A DNA stretch of 64,000 nucleotides from Megaustenia siamemsis (taxonomy: Eukaryota > Mollusca > Gastropoda > Stylommatophora > Ariophantidae). Below the pieces are notes generated by a model. That model saw only the letters and a program-made list of their open reading frames with translations, ran no database searches and was not told the origin of the DNA. The stretch covers positions 64,002,199 to 64,066,198 of the forward strand of contig JAVIAB010000073.1 of assembly GCA_032433765.1 (NCBI GenBank), in the 5' to 3' direction. Both the position numbers and the translations under genes were made by a program. Below are positions 1-9,496 of this stretch, piece by piece. The first letter of the stretch is position 1, and every line of letters starts with the position of its first letter.

Positions 1-619
1 ATAAGGGTAGAAAGTATTTCGTTGTAGGCTTTCTTAAAGAACAAGGAATTAAAGATAAATTCGCAGTCACAATATCAAACAAATACCAAGTCCTCCAACA
101 ACTAAAAAATACAATAAATATGGAAAGAGACATGCGAAGAAACACTGGGGAAAAGAGAACGCCAGAATAAGGCATGGATGAGAGCAGAGATCCTGGATAA
201 AATTAAAGAAAGAAAGAACAAGAAAGCTGACATAAATAAAAGCAAAACGGGAAGTAATAAAGCCAAGACACAGGAAGCTTACACAGAGGTGAACAAAGAA
301 GTGAGAAGATGCATTAAAAGGGATAACAGGAAATATATAGATGAACTAGCTAAAGAGGCAGAGGAAGCAGCAAATAAAGGGAATATGAAAGGACTGTACA
401 ACAGCACAAAGAAATTAAGTGGAAAATACAAATAGATCTTTATTAAAGATAAGAAAGGAAATCTGCTTAGTAATATAAGGGAACAAATGGAGAGATGGAA
501 AGAGCACTTTGAAGAACTTTTGAACAGACCCGGCTCAAATAATCCTCCAGATATACTACCAGCAGAAGAAGAGTTACACATTAACCGTGGAAAACCAAGC
601 AAAGAAGAAATAATGAAAG
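1..619 (+). pseudogene. LINE-Q fragment (linker region before the RT), direct repeat copy 1
   Basis: An open stretch at 178-435 encodes a Lys/Glu-rich 85-residue segment (EAYTEVNKEVRRCIKRDNRK) that matches the region between endonuclease and reverse transcriptase in non-LTR retrotransposons. Its first codon is ATG but no promoter or full ORF is present. The whole interval appears identical to 9506-10124, and a diverged copy lies on the minus strand at about 11.1-11.8 kb. Similarity stops at 619, so the right edge is a truncation; the left edge is cut by the window. Confidence 0.75.
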
Positions 620-1235
620 TTACATACAGATATATATAGATGCTTTCTGACTGTCCTTCCTAGCGTCTCTGTTCTGTAGATACGTGTTCGATCTAATAAG
701 TCTTGGCCGCTGAAGTATTTCGACTACCGTCGGTGTTGTACATCAGCTATTCGTATAGTGGATATTCTAGCTTTCTCTCTACATCTAGCTCTCTTTCGTC
801 TGTGTCTTCTGTTTCTAAAGTTCTCCAATGGCTATCTCGATGTGTATCTCTAGTTCTACGTCTCTTCTCTAAGTTGAAGTTTTTCTGTGGCTATCTCAAT
901 TCCTATCGGTCGCTAGTGCGTGACTATCTCTGTGTGTTCCTAGTCGAGATGTAAAAGTGGAAGTTTCCCTCTCAAACTTTTATATGGTTTTGACCGACCG
1001 TTAACGTTTTTTTCCCGCCAACTATTCTTTATTCAGATAAAAGTGACATCTGGCCCAGTGGCCCTGCTCTACTTCTTTCTGCATTCTAAGTGACCTTCAC
1101 TAGTCATCTGTCACTTGTGTGACTAGCCCTCTAGTTCATTGAGTTCCACATTCCTTACCGACAGCTAAAGTAAGTTTACGACCAGTGGTCAGTCACGGTG
1201 GTCGTAACTAGCGTTTAGTTTATGTAAGTCAGTGC
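620..1235. other. No recognisable feature
   Basis: Pyrimidine-rich sequence with short imprecise repeats of CTATCTC/GTATCTC type. No conserved reading frame or family similarity seen. Confidence 0.5.
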
Positions 1236-2254
1236 GGTTAGTCTAGGGTGACCATTTTTTTCCCATTGTTTCCGGGGACATTTGTCATATTTTTTACATT
1301 TCAGGGGATTTTTTTGCTTATTTCTGAGACTGTCCCACAAAATCGGGGACGAACGATATATATATATGTGTGTGTGAGTGTGTCTGTGTGCATGTGTGTG
1401 TGTGTGTGTGTACATATATATATTTATTTACATATATATTTATAATATGTGTGGGTGGGTGTGTGACTGTGTGTGCGCAGGAAATTTTGTAGATGCAAAA
1501 AAAAAGATAACTTTAAATTTCATAATAACTGTTCATTTGCTGTTTGATTTTATTTTTGTTAATATTCACGGTACTTATGCGATACACGCACTTAATGACA
1601 TTACAATAGCTAGTTGTGTTTCTCAATAAAAAAAAATATTTAAAATAAAAAAAATGTAAACAACATATAGATATCAATTGCAGTATTAAAGTAATGTTTA
1701 CAGTACCTTATTTATACTGAAGAGGTTGTTGCCTCGGCGTGGTACTTGTTTTTTGAGTGTATCTTTCTCAAGATCTCATGATTTGAAGCAAGTTTTTCAC
1801 TGAAGCTTTCACACGATAAATTAATGTTAGTTTTTACTGTTGGCGACTTTGGCGAGATACTTTGGCGGGAGATGTCCGGAAAGGCAGGGGTGGGGGGAGA
1901 GAGAGTGTCTGCTTTTTTTAAAAATTAAACCCATCCCAATAGAAGTGAGTGGTGGGAATAGAAGTGACGTAGCACCGCGCTTCAAGAGTTCAAAGAGCTA
2001 TCTCCGACACAACGCGACCAAGTCTTCTCTTTTATCTTCCTGCTAATGCCGCTCAGTCTGGGATAAAGAAACACAACTCAGTAACGCCCTGAGTCCTAGT
2101 GATTACTTTAAAAGAGGGCCGATTCCGTGTATGAACATTTATTTATTCACTGAAATCGGGGACAAAATCGGGGAAAAATTTCTTTCGGGGACAACTTCTA
2201 CATTCCGGGGACTGTCCCCGGAAATCGGGGACGAATGGTCACCCTAGGTTAGTC
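1236..2254. mobile_element. hAT-like non-autonomous DNA transposon with 8-bp TSD
   Basis: The element runs 1244-2246 (1003 bp). Its ends are inverted copies of TAGGGTGACCATT, followed on both sides by a TTTCCGGGGACA block. It is flanked by a perfect 8-bp direct repeat GGTTAGTC (1236-1243 and 2247-2254). Eight-base duplications and C/TAGGG termini are typical of the hAT superfamily. Several subterminal copies of an (A)TCGGGGAC motif sit inside the ends, as expected for transposase sites. No transposase frame is present; the interior holds a TG microsatellite and AT-rich DNA. Confidence 0.82.
1356..1445. repeat. TA/TG microsatellite
   Basis: Alternating TATATA and TGTGTG tracts inside the hAT-like element. 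Confidence 0.9.
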
Positions 2255-2685
2255 ATCCCTATGTTAAATTTGTCTAGTCCTGTTTAGTCCTCACTTAATT
2301 ATGATCTAAATATGTATGTGCTATCTTTCACGGTTACAGTATTTCATCATCATCAAGTAACATGCCTGTTGGTGTAAGTGATCATGTCTCTCTACAACTT
2401 TCAATCTCAACAGGTATTTATAATTTCTGTTGTTGAACTTCTGCCAAGCCATGCTCTTTGTAAGCTGTCTGGTTTATTTTCTCTTTGCTTCACTCTATCT
2501 CTTCTTCCCTCAATTTTGTCAGTCGTCACAATATACTCCAGCAGTTCCTTCTCATTACATGGCCAAAAAATGATGATTGTTTCCACCTAATATTGAAATT
2601 AGCTCTCTCTTTACTTTGGCCTCTTCAGAACATTTTCATTACTCTTCTTAGCTGTCCACAGTATTCTCAACATTCTTCTGTAAAA

Positions 2686-2886
2686 TCATATTTCTACAGC
2701 CTCCAGTGATTTTCTTGTCTGTTGTCCCATTGTCCATGATTCACATCCATATGTTAAGACTGGCTCTACATAAGATTTAAGAACTCTTTTTCTTGTTTCT
2801 ATTGTCAAAAATGGATTGCACAGTATTTTCCACACTTTTTGGAAAACTGCATTTGCTTTCATCTGCATTTCACCTGTGTTGTGCAT
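2686..2886 (-). pseudogene. LINE-P post-RT C-terminal fragment
   Basis: Minus-strand frame with the usual post-RT motifs of non-LTR elements: a CNPFLTIETRKRVLKSYVEP stretch and YGCESWT. It lies downstream of the RT core of the same element. Confidence 0.75.
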
Positions 2887-3078
2887 CTACCATCTAAGGT
2901 TAAAATTGTTCCCAGATATTTAAATGTATTTACCTGTTTTAATATTGTTCCACTTGTTTTTATTGTGCATTGCGGTGATGCCTTTTTCTTTGATGCTACC
3001 AGTACTTCTGTCTTTTGCTATTACGGCTGAGTCCTTCATTTTTACTTTCCTTCACTATGTCTAACATTTCTTGTAACT

Positions 3079-3491
3079 CATTTTCGCTCATTTTTGAGGA
3101 GGCAAAGGCGCGCCTCCCAGCACCAGAGCTGGAAGTTGTCAGCAACCCACAGCTGATGGCTTGCGCCAGGATCGGTGAACCAAAACCATCCAGACCCTGC
3201 TCCACCTCTCCGTGGTGCGTCCAGTAACAGACTAACCTGTCTAGTCTGGCCAAGCATGCAGGGATCGAAGAGGGAAGACAACCCAGTACTCAAAAATGTC
3301 GTGCTGAAGTCGGATGTGTTGGGCCAAAAGGCGCAAATATAACAGTTATACTGCAAACCACAACACAACGCAGATACGTCCACTACGTCCTTGTAAGGGC
3401 CCATGATGAAGAGGAATATTCTAGTCTACCACGATACTCTAGAATACTTTAGTCATCGGGCGAACGCAACCAACCAACCATTTTCGCTCAT
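3079..3491 (+). mobile_element. SINE-D insertion with 13-bp TSD
   Basis: A 387-bp insert (3092-3478) is flanked by the perfect 13-bp repeat CATTTTCGCTCAT (3079-3091 and 3479-3491) inside LINE-P. It ends in GGCGAACGCAAC followed by CCAAC repeats, a retroposon-like tail. A related 3' end occurs on the minus strand at about 50.16 kb. I could not place convincing A and B boxes in this copy. Confidence 0.78.
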
Positions 3492-3506
3492 AGTGATTAA
3501 ACCTGT

Positions 3507-3627
3507 ATCATCAGCATCTATCTATCTATTGTCCTTTCGAGCCAAAGACGGCACATAGGGCAGAACTACAATCTCAAAAACAGAAACCTTGCATGCCAAA
3601 ATGGCACATATTGCAGAGATCATCAGC
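3507..3627 (-). mobile_element. SINE-A, 5'-truncated, 9-bp TSD
   Basis: A 103-bp minus-strand insert (3516-3618) begins on the plus strand with CTAT repeats (its GATA tail) and carries the GGCTCGAAAGGACAATAG-like 3' end. It is flanked by ATCATCAGC (3507-3515, 3619-3627). The intact LINE-P target can be seen near 31.05 kb. Confidence 0.8.
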
Positions 3628-4075
3628 CTACCTTAGTTATATTATGACCTCCAATTGTTATTCCAGGCATACCCCTTATGGATCTTAAAATAATCTCACC
3701 ATACATATTAAATAAATCTGGTGACAGCACACAACCTTGCCCAACACCCAGTTTTATTTCTTGAAACATTCCCAATTGATTTCCAGTTCTTATGGCCACT
3801 GTTTGTTGCCAATACATGTTCTTTATTATTCTTAGATCTTTGCTGTCTACGTTTATACCGTCTAAAATCGTGACTATTTCTTGGTGCTTTACTTTGTCAA
3901 ATGCTTTGGTATAATCTCTGAAACATAGGTATAGATCTGTTTTCACCTCTATGGCTGTTTCTAACAAAGATCTTATGATGTATAAGGCATTGCTCGTTCT
4001 TTTACCTTCAACAAAACCACACTGGTTATTGGTTATGGAAGGCCTCGGCATCACTGCAAACGAATTAAAATCCAT
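3623..4075 (-). pseudogene. LINE-P reverse transcriptase fragment
   Basis: The minus frame contains QCGFVEGKRTSNA, RDYTKAFDKVKH (RT block with the first catalytic Asp) and GVGQGCVLSPDLF (RT block 4). The YADD box would fall where SINE-A interrupts the element. The first ~20 residues of the open frame belong to the adjacent retroposon-B, not to the RT. Confidence 0.85.
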
Positions 4076-4481
4076 AATTGCTCAACCGCCCGTGCCAGTG
4101 GAATCATCCGAATTACTAACACATCTCCCAAACAAAGAAAGGTAACTGTAGTCCCCGTCGTAGCAGTCTCAGCACACGCCAAAAGACATAAGGCGAAACA
4201 GCGCAGAAAGTGAACACAGCCAACTGTTCTCTGTCATACGATATCATCATTCATCGTAAACAAGCGGGATATCGAAACAGGATCAAAACGGATGAGACAC
4301 ACAGCTCACGGTGTGCACAGAGCACTTAACTCAGTAGCTCCTGCAACAAGCCGGACTTGGTATATGAGGAAACTGCAAGAAGGAACACTTTTCAGACATA
4401 TCCTTCAATGGTTCCCGCCGCCTATCCACCGTATACCATGGAAGTTCGCGTCCTCCCGAAAACGATGATCGTCGTAGCACT

Positions 4482-5331
4482 TTATGATGTTAGGCCATCG
4501 CTGATGACTCCAATTCCAAACACATAGACACATAGTGGTGGTAAGTTATCATTTCCAATCCAACAGAAGCCACCTGATCTGTAGTTAGTAAAACCACAGA
4601 GAGAATATGATTTTGTGACATTCACTGATTCACTCTTGGATGTGAATGTGTAGTTTACACAAGAGGAGAAGTTTTCAACTACAGTGATCCCATTTAAGGC
4701 AATTCTGTGATAGCAAAGCAAGTCTCCTTTATAGCAGCAGAACGTGATGTTCTCTACTCCCTTCTTGTAGCTGCTGCCACGCGATTCTGATGTCTCATTA
4801 ACTTGGACATCATTCAAGAACAATGTCAGATTAACATTCCATAGATCTGGCTCTGCTGATGAAGTGCTTGGTGCAACAGTTGTATCAATCATACAGGAGG
4901 CTCCTGGTTTGTGGTCATTAATATCACAGACGGCGCATGATGTTATATTCAGTATTTCTTTCTGGGGTGTAAATATATGGCACACACATGGAGAGTGGTT
5001 TGTGGTCACAGTAATCCCATTAAAGGCAATTCTAGGGTAGCATGGCATAGCTGTTTCAGAACAGCACAATCCTATGATGTTTTCTGTGTTCGCTATAAAG
5101 CTGCTGCTGCTACACAATCCTGACCAATTATAGGTGTGGACATTATTCACTTGCAATGACAAAAACTGCTTTGTTTACATTATAAACCTCTGGAAGCGAA
5201 TCATTTATGGGACTAATAATAAAATTTATTCTTCCACCGGGGATATCTTCCTTGAGTTCCCCCCCCCCCCCCCAAAAAAAAAAAAAATGGTCTTTGGTTA
5301 AAAAGCACATATGCTTTTGAGTTAAACACAA
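4482..5331 (-). pseudogene. Cysteine-rich extracellular-type protein frame (copy 1), two tandem domains
   Basis: The function is unknown. A 226-residue open frame (5162-4482) holds two tandem ~95-residue domains, each with a CC pair, a C-Y-x-R-I-A-x-N-G-I-T-V block and a C-T/FTS-E-x-N-T segment. Several N-x-S/T glycosylation sites suggest a secreted or membrane ectodomain. There is no ATG at the start; the frame begins in TTG. Upstream residues (EDIPGGRINFIISPINDSLP) are in another frame because of an extra A near 5161-5165. A pyrimidine tract and AG just upstream could be a splice acceptor, suggesting a captured exon. Copy 2 is at 33232-33873. Confidence 0.6.
5261..5287. repeat. C-run followed by A-run
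   Basis: A homopolymer C stretch directly followed by a homopolymer A stretch inside retroposon-B. The other copy has only the A-run, so length here is unstable or partly an assembly artefact. Confidence 0.85.
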
Positions 5332-6252
5332 AATGAGCCAACTTCAGATTCAAAATGATCCTTGCCAATGCCATCCGTTTGCACAAGTTAGTTCCTTAGC
5401 TACCAAGGTCACAAAACGAAGCCATGAAATTAAAGACTTTATCTACAGCGAAGGTTAACGAACTGTGAACAAACATTTATGTTCAAACCCTTGAATACAT
5501 TTTCAAAAATCTGCCAACTCGCTGCAATAACAGATATCGTGTTGTTCAAAATAAACATTGCTTAGTCCATGGCTCGAATATAAATAAGCTGCCATTTTTC
5601 TGGACCACACTGTTCATCACTAATTTCTGGACTGATTTTGTTTCGCACTCTTCGCATGATGATTCTTTATAATATCTTAGTAATGTGACTCATAAGGCTT
5701 ATTGTGCGATGATCATCACATTCAATTGCACCAGATTTCTTTTGTAGGGGTATGAATATTGATTTTTACAGGTGATCTGATTGTAGATATCGTTCAACAT
5801 TTTTGTTATTATTTCTATTCCAAAATCATCCATGGCTTCAATCTCTTCTTTAGTTATATTATCTAGTCCAGGGCTTTTCCTGCTTTCATATTGTGCAAGA
5901 TGTCTTCCACTTCTTCTTTGAGTATTGCTGGTCTTTCCCCATTATCCATAATATTTACTTATGTTTGTTCATCATCATAAAGATCTTTAATGTATTCAGT
6001 CCATCGTTCCATTATGCTTTCTTGTTCAATCAACAATTCTCCTTCCTTTGATCTTAAACATCCAGTTTTAGATTACGTTTTTCTTCCTGTTAATTTTTCA
6101 CTTTGTTTGTATATAGCTTTAACATCTCTTTTTTGTTGTATTTCAATCTTTTCACATCTTTGTTTTAGCCATTCTTCTTTTCCATGTTTTGTATGTTTTT
6201 GCCAAATTGTATTTGCCTTTACGAAATACCATCATTAATGTTGTTCGGACTT

Positions 6253-6408
6253 ATGTTATATATGCTGCACGGGTGTAATACCGACCACATTACCCCAAAA
6301 ATCATGTGCCGAGGGTTTGCAAAATTTATGGTCACTAACACCATATTCCCTATACGCCACATGACGTGACGGTGGTACTTTACGTTTTTTTTAAAAATGT
6401 TATATATG
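6253..6408 (+). mobile_element. SINE-C, 5'-truncated, 12-bp TSD
   Basis: A 132-bp insert (6265-6396) corresponds to the 3' half of the tRNA-headed SINE seen complete at 39252-39509. It is flanked by ATGTTATATATG (6253-6264, 6397-6408). Confidence 0.82.
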
Positions 6409-6427
6409 TTAGTTGTTGTCGCTGTGT

Positions 6428-6517
6428 CTAACAGACAAAGGATCTGAATTCGTCAACAAAAGATTAATAAAATTTGTCAAAGACAATGGTGTTCATTATT
6501 TTTACTACACAGATTGA
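6428..6517 (+). pseudogene. Relic of a Polinton-type integrase
   Basis: Thirty codons ending in TGA encode a segment with LTDKGSEFVNK and DNGVHYF. This matches the second catalytic Asp block of the integrase at 57809-58879 (QTDKGSEFLN ... DNNVHFF). No flanking integrase sequence is recognisable because the foldback element starts 30 bp downstream and SINE-C lies upstream. Confidence 0.6.
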
Positions 6518-6618
6518 ACTTACTTCTGAACTCACTTGTGTAGTGAGAAAAAATTAAAAAAAAAAAAAGGTATGTAAGAAGCTTTACGTGACAAGTGGAC
6601 GACACAGACTAAACAACG

Positions 6619-6643
6619 TTTCGGCTCAATAGGCCTTCATCAG
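6619..6643 (-). ncRNA. Hammerhead-ribozyme-like core (left arm)
   Basis: Minus-strand CTGATGA, a short G-C stem (GGC/GCC) and GAAAC in the order of a hammerhead core, followed within 10 nt by AGTC, a possible NUH cleavage site. The base pair closing stem II would be A-C instead of G-C and stem I is not obvious, so activity is doubtful. Confidence 0.35.
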
Positions 6644-8108
6644 GAACAAACAATAAAAACACACACACACAAATTAATAACGAAACAACCAAAACAAAAA
6701 CAATCGAAATGTGTTAAAGAAAACAACAACAAAAAGTAAAACTATCCTGTCAAATCCAAAATAAAATCGTAACCAAGTGCGGCTGTCGTGAACGTCGAAA
6801 ATCGTGCGAAAAAGTGCGTAAATGTAAACAGAACCAGATGAGTAAACACAGGGGTCAGTGTGCAAACACAAAGGAGAAAGAATCGAATAGTAGTCTGACA
6901 GGTGTAAAAAGACGCTAAGAGTGAGATGTCTGAGAGTGGGGTACAGTAAAAATAAATGAGGGTAAGAAGCACAGAAAAAAAAAAATTTTTATAGAGGAGA
7001 AAACCGAAGTGTCTCATAAGGGACTAGAGGAGAAGAACTATAAAAAGTATGGCATAGTAAGTAGACCAAAGAACCCAAATATGTGTAGTAGAGAAGGCTA
7101 TGCAAAAGGGAAGGAGCAAGCAAAAAGAAACTATGCGTATGAGTGTGATACATTCATACCTCTCGGGGTCAGCGAACCATACTGGACTATAAGGCGATTT
7201 TCCAAAGTATAGCGGCTGCGGTCGCCAGAGTGACAAAGGACAATACCAGTGACACGGATGTCGTCTTTGCCCTTGTGATCAGGGGAGTTGAAGTGGGAAG
7301 ATACCGGAGTACCAGTATTTTGTTGGACAAAATACTGGTACTCCGGTATCTTCCCACTTCAACTCCCCTGATCACAAGGGCAAAGACGACATCCGTGTCA
7401 CTGGTATTGTCCTTTGTCACTCTGGCGACAAAATACTGGTACTCCGGTATCTTCCCACTTCAACTCCCCTGATCACAAGGGCAAAGACGACATCCGTGTC
7501 ACTGGTATTGTCCTTTGTCACTCTGGCGACCGCAGCCGCTATACTTTGGAAAATCGCCTTATAGTCCAGTATGGTTCGCTGACCCCGAGAGGTATGAATG
7601 TATCACACTCATACGCATAGTTTCTTTTGCTTGCTCCTTCCCTTTTGCATAGCCTTCTCTACTACACATATTTGGGTTCTTTGGTCTACTTACTATGCCA
7701 TACTTTTTATAGTTCTTCTCCTCTAGTCCCTTATGAGACACTTCGGTTTTCTCCTCTATAAAAATTTTTTTTTTTTCTGTGCTTCTTACCCCTCATTTAT
7801 TTTTACTGTACCCCACTCTCAGACATCTCACTCTTAGCGTCTTTTTACACCTGTCAGTCTACTATTCGATTCTTTCTCCTTTGTGTTTGCACACTGACCC
7901 CTGTGTTTACTCATCTGGTTCTGTTTACATTTACGCACTTTTTCGCACGATTTTCGGCGTTCACGACAGCCGCACTTGGTTACGATTTTATTTTGGATTT
8001 GACAGGATAGTTTTACTTTTTGTTGTTGTTTTCTTTAACACATTTCGATTGTTTTTGTTTTGGTTGTTTCGTTATTAATTTGTGTGTGTGTGTTTTTATT
8101 GTTTGTTC

Positions 8109-8133
8109 CTGATGAAGGCCTATTGAGCCGAAA
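8109..8133 (+). ncRNA. Hammerhead-ribozyme-like core (right arm)
   Basis: Mirror copy of the core at 6619-6643, with identical sequence on the plus strand. Confidence 0.35.
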
Positions 8134-8268
8134 CGTTGTTTAGTCTGTGTCGTCCACTTGTCACGTAAAGCTTCTTACATACCTTTTTTTATTTTTTAAT
8201 TTTTCCTCATATTCAGCTTTACTGCAGCTTCGCATTTTTATGCCTTAACCCTTTACTTGTGTAGTGAG

Positions 8269-8560
8269 AGCATGTTTTTGTACTCAGTGGGGTAGTGAGA
8301 GTTCATTCTTTTGGTAGTGACACCTTGTTTCTTTGTTTCTGAATCTGTTGGAATAACGAGAACCTTTTTTAAACATTTTGGCGGTGAGAATTTTTTGTGT
8401 GAAAACGTTTGGGTGATAATTTATTTTATTTGTGAAAGCTGTGTAGTTAATTTTTTGTCAAAACAGTTTGGTGAGAATTTTTTCTTTCTGCAAACATTTG
8501 GGTAGTGTTTTTTTGTGTGAAAACACTTGAGTAGTGAGACATTTTTTTTATCTCTGAAAT
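8269..8560. repeat. Degenerate tandem repeat, T-rich
   Basis: Loose repeats of the form ACTTG-GTAGTGAGA followed by T-runs, roughly every 40-60 bp. The sequence left of the foldback element (6530-6547) fits the same consensus. Confidence 0.5.
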
Positions 8561-8584
8561 GATAGGGATTTGAGTGTTTGTCCA

Positions 8585-8640
8585 TGTCACTCCTTCGGAT
8601 GAAAGAGATGGGAGTTAAGATTGGCACATCCAGAAACGAG
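8585..8640 (+). pseudogene. LINE-R fragment
   Basis: CACTCCTTCGGATGAAAG and GGGAGTTAAGAT-GGCACA match the C-terminal region of LINE-R copies at 27.43 and 49.1 kb. It is cut at 8640 by the GAA-tailed 3' end of LINE-Q. Confidence 0.6.
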
Positions 8641-9496
8641 AAACTTCTTCTTCTTCTACCTTTCAGCTCCCTGTGGAGCATAGGTCTTCTATAAACACAT
8701 TCCAAGTGGTTCTTTTTCTTGCCATTCTTTTAAGATCATTCCTTGTCTTCCCCATCATCTTCATCTCTGCTTCTATCGGTCTTCTCCAAGAATTCATTGG
8801 TCTTCCTCTTTGTCTTTTCCCCTGGGGATTCTAAAAAAGGGCCTGTTGTGTAATACTCTCAGTTGGCTTCCGCAGTGTGTGTCCAATCCAGCGTCTTCGC
8901 TGTATCTCTTTATCCACTGGTATTTGACTGGTTTCCCGTGTGTTACCGGGGCCTCATTATGAGGGAAATAAAGAATAGTGACACTGTGACCTTCCAGGCA
9001 TGTCGTAAGAGGCGACTAAGGAGGTTGATCGATGGCTTGACAAGCTGTCATTGTAAAAAGTATTGTTATGAGAACAGACCATAGATTTTAGAAGCAGTGA
9101 TCTCCTCAATATGTGCCATTTTGGCACGCAAGGTTTCTGTTTTTGAGATTGTGGTTCTGCCCTATGTGCCGTCTTCGGCTCGAAAGGACGATAGATAGAT
9201 AGATTTGACTGGTACATTTCCATAATTCTATGTTAGTGAATTTGTCCTGCCATTTCCATCTTTTTATTATGCGTAAGCATCCATTAATGAAAGTCTGTAT
9301 CTTCATGATTGTCAATTTTGTTGTCCTCCAAGTTTTACGGCCATATAATAGGACTGACTTAACATTGGAGTTGAAAATTTTTATTTTTGTATTTAACTTA
9401 ATTTCTTTGGACTTCCATATGTTTCCCAGTGCAATAAAAGCTCCTCTTGCTTTTGATATCCTTATTTTGGTATCATTTTCTGTTCCTCCCTCTTTA
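8641..9496 (-). pseudogene. LINE-Q 3' half (post-RT region), minus strand
   Basis: The minus-strand frame (9549-9214) encodes TKIRISKARGAFIALGNIW and NSNVKSVLLYG-KTWRTTK, the standard post-RT region. It continues to a 3' end with a GAAGAAGAA tail at 8641. SINE-A (8933-9202) interrupts it. At about 9497 it joins plus-strand LINE-Q sequence head to head. Confidence 0.75.
8922..9213 (+). mobile_element. SINE-A, longest copy, 11-bp TSD
   Basis: A 270-bp insert (8933-9202) is flanked by ATTTGACTGGT (8922-8932, 9203-9213). The 5' part includes CATGTCGTAAGAGGCGACTA, the middle matches the truncated copies at 3.5 and 26.6 kb, and the end is GGCTCGAAAGGACGATAG plus GATA repeats. The last ~45 bp resemble the 3' end of LINE-V (26.44-26.49 kb), so LINE-V is a candidate mobilising partner. 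Confidence 0.82.

Larger units (their letters stand above)
4016..5612 (-). mobile_element. Retroposon-B copy 1, 1579 bp, 9-bp TSD, carrying a Cys-rich ORF
   Basis: The insert 4025-5603 is flanked by ACCACACTG (4016-4024, 5604-5612) inside LINE-P. Its left end, read on the minus strand, is a tail of CCATAACCAATAACC type; other copies end in AACCAAT or AACCAAA repeats, so the transcript runs on the minus strand. From 5' to 3' it holds an A/C-rich start, the Cys-rich frame (5331-4482) and about 450 bp of noncoding 3' sequence shared with copies at 20.8, 22.8, 32.8, 36.1 and 37.7 kb. No RT is encoded, so it depends on another element. Confidence 0.8.
2343..6252 (-). mobile_element. LINE-P copy 1, interrupted by four nested insertions
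   Basis: Read on the minus strand the pieces give, from 6252 downwards: a linker and RT N-terminal part (about 5604-6252, including RVRNKISPEISDEQ), RT core (3623-4015), post-RT region (2686-3060) and a 3' end with a short GAT repeat at 2343-2353. The interruptions are SINE-D (3092-3478), SINE-A (3516-3618), retroposon-B (4025-5603) and, at the 5' side, a truncated SINE-C (6265-6396). Removing them restores continuity with the other LINE-P copies at 18.2, 28.3, 29.6 and 37.5 kb. Frames are broken throughout, so it is dead. The 5' limit is uncertain. Confidence 0.8.
6548..8254. mobile_element. Foldback element with ~755-bp inverted arms; possible Penelope-like derivative
   Basis: The left arm (about 6565-7324) is the near-perfect inverse of 7432-8186. 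The centre (7328-7431) is an extra copy of the innermost ~105 bp, so that unit occurs once inverted and twice direct. A 14-bp direct repeat ACTTGTGTAGTGAG borders the whole (6534-6547, 8255-8268), although similar sequence recurs just downstream. Both arms contain CTGATGA...GAAAC cores near their outer ends. No coding sequence is recognisable. Hammerhead motifs in terminal repeats are known from Penelope-like retroelements, which motivates the assignment; without an RT or GIY-YIG frame it stays tentative. Confidence 0.7.

Noticed and set aside
703..954. Ser/Leu/Val-rich frame
   Set aside because: Pyrimidine-rich composition with no homology; the start is not ATG.
7779..8078. Leu/Phe-rich frame in the right arm of the foldback element
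   Set aside because: The same DNA exists inverted in the left arm and the frame has only T-rich composition; no homology.
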